A DNA stretch of 16,365 nt. Origin: Mariaggregatimicrobium sp964498785 (GTDB lineage Bacteria; Zhuqueibacterota; Zhuqueibacteria; Thermofontimicrobiales; Thiofontviventaceae). The stretch is from contig CAZCJL010000140.1 of NCBI GenBank assembly GCA_964498785.1, positions 1 to 16,365 on the forward strand, read 5' to 3'. A model generated the notes under the pieces. That model saw only the letters and a program-made list of their open reading frames with translations. It ran no database searches and was not told the origin of the DNA. Position 1 is the stretch's first letter. The number at the start of each line of letters is the position of its first letter. Below are positions 13,127-16,365 of the stretch, in pieces. The translations under genes and the position numbers were made by a program.

Positions 13127-13177
13127 ACGGGAGAAGCCAGACGGGAAACGTGAGAAGTAGACGTGAGAAGTGAGACG
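13127..13177. repeat. Purine-rich degenerate tandem repeat (ACGTGAGAAGTGAG-like)
   Basis: Three imperfect units are visible on the plus strand: ACGGGAGAAGCCAG (13127-13140), ACGTGAGAAGTAG (13148-13160) and ACGTGAGAAGTGAG (13161-13174), followed by a further ACG; the short insert ACGGGAA precedes the second unit. The tract is almost free of T and much richer in G than its surroundings. It has no coding potential and no hairpin. It would lie at the start of the leader if the promoter at 13093-13120 is used. Confidence 0.6.
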
Positions 13178-13338
13178 ATTGGCCGGATTGCAGGCGGGAA
13201 GTTCGGCAACTAAGCTAGAATAAAACAAAAATAAGGTTTAAAAACATAACTTCAAAATATATATGTCATTGTATTTCTGAAAAATAGTACTAAGGTTAAA
13301 TTAGAAATTAATTTCATCAGAATAACAATATAAAAATT

Positions 13339-13797
13339 ATGAAAAAAGATATCCGAATCCGCCGGGCAACGCCCGAAGATGCTGAACATATCATTCAATT
13401 CAACAGAGCAATGGCCAGAGAAACAGAAGACAGGGAATTAGCGCTGGAAATTATTTCCGCCGGTGTAAAACGACTGCTGAATCGACCGGAATATGGCTTT
13501 TATCTGCTGGCAGAGGTTGATCAACAAATTGTCGGTTCCTTAATGATCACTTATGAATGGAGTGATTGGCGGGATGGCCTGTTCTGGTGGGTTCAGAGTG
13601 TTTATATAAAACCGGAATTCAGGCGACTGGGTATTTATCGGAGACTATACAATTTTGTGAAAATGCTGGCGGAACAAGGCGGAAATGTTTGTGGATTCAG
13701 ACTATATGTTGAAAAGGAAAATCATATCGCCCACAAAACATATCAATCGCTTGGAATGAAAGAGACATGCTATAAAATGTATGAAGAATTGGTTTAA
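13339..13797 (+). CDS. GNAT-family N-acetyltransferase
   Basis: 152 residues, the normal length for a single GNAT domain. Residues 4-15 (DIRIRRATPEDA) form the usual first strand and helix; QSVYIKPEFRRLGIYRRLY at 86-104 is motif A, the acetyl-CoA pyrophosphate loop, with RRLGIY in place of the consensus RxxGxG/A, a substitution common in some GNAT groups. ENHIAHKTYQSLGM at 127-140 is motif B, with the conserved asparagine and tyrosine. The enzyme should transfer an acyl group from acyl-CoA to an amine; the acceptor is not predictable. It precedes the lysine 6-aminotransferase by 32 nt on the same strand, so a shared transcript is likely and a lysine-derived amine is a reasonable candidate substrate (inference). 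There is no clear Shine-Dalgarno site before the ATG, unlike most neighbours. Confidence 0.85.
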   Translation: MKKDIRIRRATPEDAEHIIQFNRAMARETEDRELALEIISAGVKRLLNRPEYGFYLLAEVDQQIVGSLMITYEWSDWRDGLFWWVQSVYIKPEFRRLGIYRRLYNFVKMLAEQGGNVCGFRLYVEKENHIAHKTYQSLGMKETCYKMYEELV

Positions 13798-13829
13798 CTG
13801 TAACTATAAAAATTAACAGAGGAGAATTA

Positions 13830-15224
13830 ATGAGTATGACAAAAAATCAGATTCGAACGGCAATTATTGGTAATCCTGTAAAAGGTATTGCTGGAATGCA
13901 GAATGATTGGTGGACTGCAATTGCCCCGGATTTATGGAATTCACATGATTCGTATTTACGTGATTTGAATGGTAATGAGTATTTGGATTTTAGCGGATTT
14001 TTCAGTACTTCGGTTGTTAAGTTTGATCATCCTAAAATACGAGATAAAAACTTTTTAGATCAATTGGCCAAAGCAGCAATATATCGTCCTTCGCTGGCTG
14101 ATTTCTGGACTCAGGAGATGGCGGAATTTGTGGATACATTTCGCAAAGTAGCTGTCCCGGAATACATGCACCATCTTTTCTTTATTGACGGCGGATCGCT
14201 GGCTGTTGAAAATGCCATGAAAGCGGCGTTCGATTGGAAAGTTCGTTTAAATATGAGAAAAGGATTGATTAAAAACGACCCGGTTGAGGAAAAGCAGCCT
14301 CTCGGTTCAAAAATTCTCATGTTTGAGCGAGCATTCCATGGCCGTTCCGGGTACACGCTGAGCATGACACATACCATCGACCCGCGCAAATATAAATATT
14401 TCCCGAAATTTGAATGGTTCCGCGTAAATCCGCCGGTTTACTTTTTCGATAATAATGGTAATATTACAAATTCAGCCGAGGTTATCGAACAGCAAAAAAA
14501 TACGATCAATGAAATCAAATCAATTTTAAAACAACATGCCGATGATATCGCAGCATTTATCATTGAGCCGATTCAATGCGAAGGCGGCGACCGCCATATT
14601 CCGATAGAATTTTTTAAAGAACTGCGCACAATAACTGAGGAAAATGATATTCTGCTGATCTACGATGAAGTGCAAACCGGATTAGGCACTACCGGTACGA
14701 TGTGGGGACATCAGCATTTTGGTGATGATGCCCGACCAGATATGCTTGCATTTTCCAAAAAAACACAGGTCGGCGGTGTGATGGCAAATTATGAAAAAAT
14801 GAACGCCATCAAAGAAAATTCTTTTAATAATGAATTTGAAAGCAAAAGCCGGCTGAATTCAACATGGGGTGGTAATCCTGTGGATATGGTGCGCTGCAAA
14901 GTCCTGTGCGAAATAATGGATGAAGAGGACCTGCTGAGTAATGTGAAAGAATTGGGACAGTATCTTTTGGGTCAGGTTCAGCAATTATGTCAGGAATTCA
15001 GCGACATTATCGAAAATCCGCGCGGACGTGGTTTTCTGTTTGCTTTTGACGCCAAAACGCCTGAGTTAAAGGGGAAAATCTGGCAGGCATTTTATGATGA
15101 AAATTTTCTGGGACTCACTTGCGGAAGCAAAACACTCCGTTTCCGTCCGCATCTCGATTTGACACGGGAAGAAGCGGATGAAGCAATGAAAAGAATGAGG
15201 GCGGCTTTAGGAAAAGTAAAATAG
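13830..15224 (+). CDS. lat: L-lysine 6-aminotransferase (lysine epsilon-aminotransferase)
   Basis: A 464-residue class III PLP-dependent aminotransferase. It resembles mycobacterial Lat over its length: the segments IDGGSLAVENAMKAAFDWK (119-137), ERAFHGRSGYTLSMT (166-180), FIIEPIQCEGGDRH (243-256), YDEVQTG (278-284, PLP-contacting D279) and RLNSTWGGN (341-349) are all specific to that enzyme. The Schiff-base lysine is in FSKKTQVGG, most likely K310, which aligns with K300 of the Mycobacterium tuberculosis enzyme. The enzyme moves the epsilon-amino group of lysine to 2-oxoglutarate, giving aminoadipate semialdehyde (piperideine-6-carboxylate) and glutamate in the cytoplasm. GAGGAG about 5 nt before the ATG at 13830 supports this start. 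It follows the GNAT gene closely and ends at a hairpin. No semialdehyde dehydrogenase is visible nearby, so the next step must be encoded elsewhere. Lat enzymes serve lysine degradation, beta-lactam precursor supply or stress adaptation; which applies here is unknown. Confidence 0.92.
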   Translation: MSMTKNQIRTAIIGNPVKGIAGMQNDWWTAIAPDLWNSHDSYLRDLNGNEYLDFSGFFSTSVVKFDHPKIRDKNFLDQLAKAAIYRPSLADFWTQEMAEFVDTFRKVAVPEYMHHLFFIDGGSLAVENAMKAAFDWKVRLNMRKGLIKNDPVEEKQPLGSKILMFERAFHGRSGYTLSMTHTIDPRKYKYFPKFEWFRVNPPVYFFDNNGNITNSAEVIEQQKNTINEIKSILKQHADDIAAFIIEPIQCEGGDRHIPIEFFKELRTITEENDILLIYDEVQTGLGTTGTMWGHQHFGDDARPDMLAFSKKTQVGGVMANYEKMNAIKENSFNNEFESKSRLNSTWGGNPVDMVRCKVLCEIMDEEDLLSNVKELGQYLLGQVQQLCQEFSDIIENPRGRGFLFAFDAKTPELKGKIWQAFYDENFLGLTCGSKTLRFRPHLDLTREEADEAMKRMRAALGKVK

Positions 15225-15229
15225 AATCT

Positions 15230-15280
15230 GAAAATCTCCTTCTGCACACACGTCATTATGCCGGGGGAGATTTTCTTCTT
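15230..15280 (+). terminator. Hairpin terminator after lat
   Basis: GAAAATCTCC (15230-15239) pairs perfectly with GGAGATTTTC (15266-15275) around a 26-nt loop, followed by the T-rich TTCTTC. The stem is only 5 bp after the lat stop, so it is a likely terminator, though the T tract is interrupted. Confidence 0.6.
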
Positions 15281-15351
15281 CATTAATTCTGACGCAGTAA
15301 GGCCGGGCTAAATCTATTGAACATGGATTGAACGGTTCAGTACGGCAGTTA

Positions 15352-15407
15352 TCCTGTTTAGTCCGAATATTTTAAAAATTTCGACCGAATCAACACGATT
15401 TACAGGA
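15352..15407. repeat. Weak inverted repeat TCCTGT...ACAGGA
   Basis: TCCTGTTTA (15352-15360) and TTTACAGGA (15399-15407) form imperfect inverted arms (6 bp perfect, 7 of 9 overall), with CCGAAT repeated directly inside. It lies in the 244-bp gap between lat and trmB, which holds no gene. It may be a decayed dispersed repeat or chance. Confidence 0.25.
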
Positions 15408-15468
15408 AAACAAAAAAAACAATTTGGTTATAGATGTTTAATGAGAATACATAGGATGTAAAACGCCT

Positions 15469-16116
15469 CTATCCCTGACAACGGAACCGGATATATTTGA
15501 TCGACTTCCCCATTTTCAAAAACTTACGCTCGAATTTGGTTTTGATCATTAATATTTCATCTTTAATTTCGCCTGCGTACAAATCCGATGTTTTTGTATC
15601 AACTGCATATCCGTGTTGCTTCAATGTTCGGAGTGTATATTCATACAATCCCCGATCATCTGTTTTCAGATGCAGCACTCCCCCGCTTTTTAAAATTTTC
15701 TTGTAAGATTCCAGAAATTTTGGTGATGTTAACCGATGTTTTGCATGGCGCCGTTTTGGATAGGGATCGGGAAATGTCATCCAGATATCACTGATCTCTT
15801 GCTCCGCGAAAAATTCATGTATAAATTCGATGAGTATTTTCACATAAACCACATTATGCAAATCATGCTCCAAAGCTGCTCGTGCACCACGCCATATTCT
15901 CTCTGCATTAAAATCAACACCAATGAAATTTTGTTGCGGATATTTTTGGGCCAGCGCATTGGTATAAAATCCCTCGCCACACGCCAGTTCCATGATAATC
16001 GGATTATTATTATGAAAACACCTGTCGTGCCAATGCCCTTTCATCTGCCGGGGCCATTCAATTACATTGGGAAGCGTTTTGATTGCCGCAGCCCGAATCA
16101 ATTTCTTCCGTGCCAT
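15469..16116 (-). CDS. trmB: tRNA (guanine-N7-)-methyltransferase TrmB
   Basis: 215 residues from the chosen start. It methylates N7 of G46 in the variable loop of tRNAs with S-adenosylmethionine. The motifs are all present: MARKKLIRAAAIKTLPNV at the N-terminus, SAM motif I ELACGEG at 43-49, NFIGVDFNAERI at 63-74, the TrmB signature FPDPYPKRRHAKHRL at 115-129 (consensus FPDPWPKxRHxKRRL, with Y for W), and FLESYKKILKSGGVLHLKTDD at 134-154. An upstream in-frame ATG at 16137 would add seven residues. I prefer 16116 because the family normally begins with MxRKKL and because a TATAAT hexamer (complement of 16143-16148) lies only 5 nt from the upstream ATG, which would make that start leaderless. 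No good ribosome site is seen for either. It is a single gene, convergent with lat. Confidence 0.93.
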   Translation of the reverse strand: MARKKLIRAAAIKTLPNVIEWPRQMKGHWHDRCFHNNNPIIMELACGEGFYTNALAQKYPQQNFIGVDFNAERIWRGARAALEHDLHNVVYVKILIEFIHEFFAEQEISDIWMTFPDPYPKRRHAKHRLTSPKFLESYKKILKSGGVLHLKTDDRGLYEYTLRTLKQHGYAVDTKTSDLYAGEIKDEILMIKTKFERKFLKMGKSIKYIRFRCQG

Positions 16117-16142
16117 TATTTCATTTTCTAACAACATTAATC

Positions 16143-16148
16143 ATTATA
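16143..16148 (-). promoter_or_regulatory. TATAAT -10 box upstream of trmB
   Basis: A perfect TATAAT on the minus strand lies 26 nt before the preferred trmB start. No convincing -35 is found 16-18 bp upstream. The rest of 16149-16365 is AT-rich, with no supported gene. Confidence 0.3.
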
Positions 16149-16293
16149 ACTGGTTATAAAAGAGTAGCTTGAAATATATTGATTTCAAAATTTAATGTCA
16201 AGCAGAAATGTATTATTGATGAATTAAAAAAAATAAACATCTGTTTGAGTTACATCGCGGTTATCGAATCCTGTTTATTATGAAGCTAAAGAT

Positions 16294-16365
16294 AATGTTT
16301 TCGTTTTCCGGGGGTGCAATTCCATTTTGTTGGTATTTTAAAATCCTAAACAATGTTCTCGTTCC
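16294..16365. repeat. Direct repeat AATGTT(T/C)TCGTT..CC at the right edge
   Basis: AATGTTTTCGTTTTCC (16294-16309) recurs imperfectly as AATGTTCTCGTTCC (16352-16365), the second copy being cut by the window end. Nothing coding is recognised around them. They may be two ends or units of a small dispersed repeat that continues beyond the window. Confidence 0.3.

Noticed and set aside
16280..16365. An ATG-initiated plus-strand frame open to the right edge
   Set aside because: Only 28 codons are visible, with no ribosome site and no recognisable sequence, and it overlaps a direct repeat. It cannot be supported as a gene.

Overview
The window looks like chromosomal DNA of a Gram-negative bacterium of the FCB superphylum (Bacteroidetes, Ignavibacteria, Calditrichaeota or candidate phyla such as KSB1 or Marinimicrobia). 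The evidence is a giant exported protein ending in a type IX secretion (T9SS) sorting domain with the NPFNP hallmark, a GWxTD-domain protein, AT-rich intergenic DNA and mostly short-range Shine-Dalgarno sites. I cannot name the species. I see no rRNA, tRNA, CRISPR array, phage gene or transposase.

Layout. 1-2074, minus strand: a compact three-gene redox cluster. In transcription order it holds a carboxymuconolactone-decarboxylase (AhpD-like)/GAF methionine-sulfoxide-reductase fusion, a glyoxalase-fold/nitroreductase fusion, and a ferritin-like (VIT1/CCC1-type N-terminal) protein that runs off the left edge. 2250-3155, plus: an EamA/DMT permease. 3253-8553, minus: a 1766-residue T9SS cargo with a seven-bladed FG-GAP propeller, ten tandem beta-sandwich repeats, a PKD domain, a discoidin-like domain and the sorting domain. 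8808-10109, plus: a GWxTD protein divergent from that cargo gene. 10388-12977, minus: an MFS (DHA2) permease and an exported protein of unknown function with a barrel-like C-terminus. 13339-15224, plus: a GNAT acetyltransferase followed by lysine 6-aminotransferase. 15469-16116, minus: tRNA m7G46 methyltransferase TrmB.

How the genes may work together. The left cluster reads as a peroxide, quinone and thiol stress unit: peroxidatic CxxC chemistry, free methionine sulfoxide repair, flavin reduction and iron handling. Its gaps are only 16-18 nt and each downstream gene has a Shine-Dalgarno site in the gap. The middle of the window is cell-surface biology, with a very large secreted adhesin-like protein and an exported GWxTD protein sharing a divergent promoter region. 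The GNAT-lysine aminotransferase pair suggests lysine catabolism or modification. Transcription units are separated by hairpin terminators, some of which can serve both strands.

The most notable items are the two unusual enzyme fusions in one operon and the internal history and cysteine pattern of the ten-repeat array. A GTGTGTTTCGTGGG inverted repeat and a purine-rich degenerate tandem repeat are unexplained non-coding elements.
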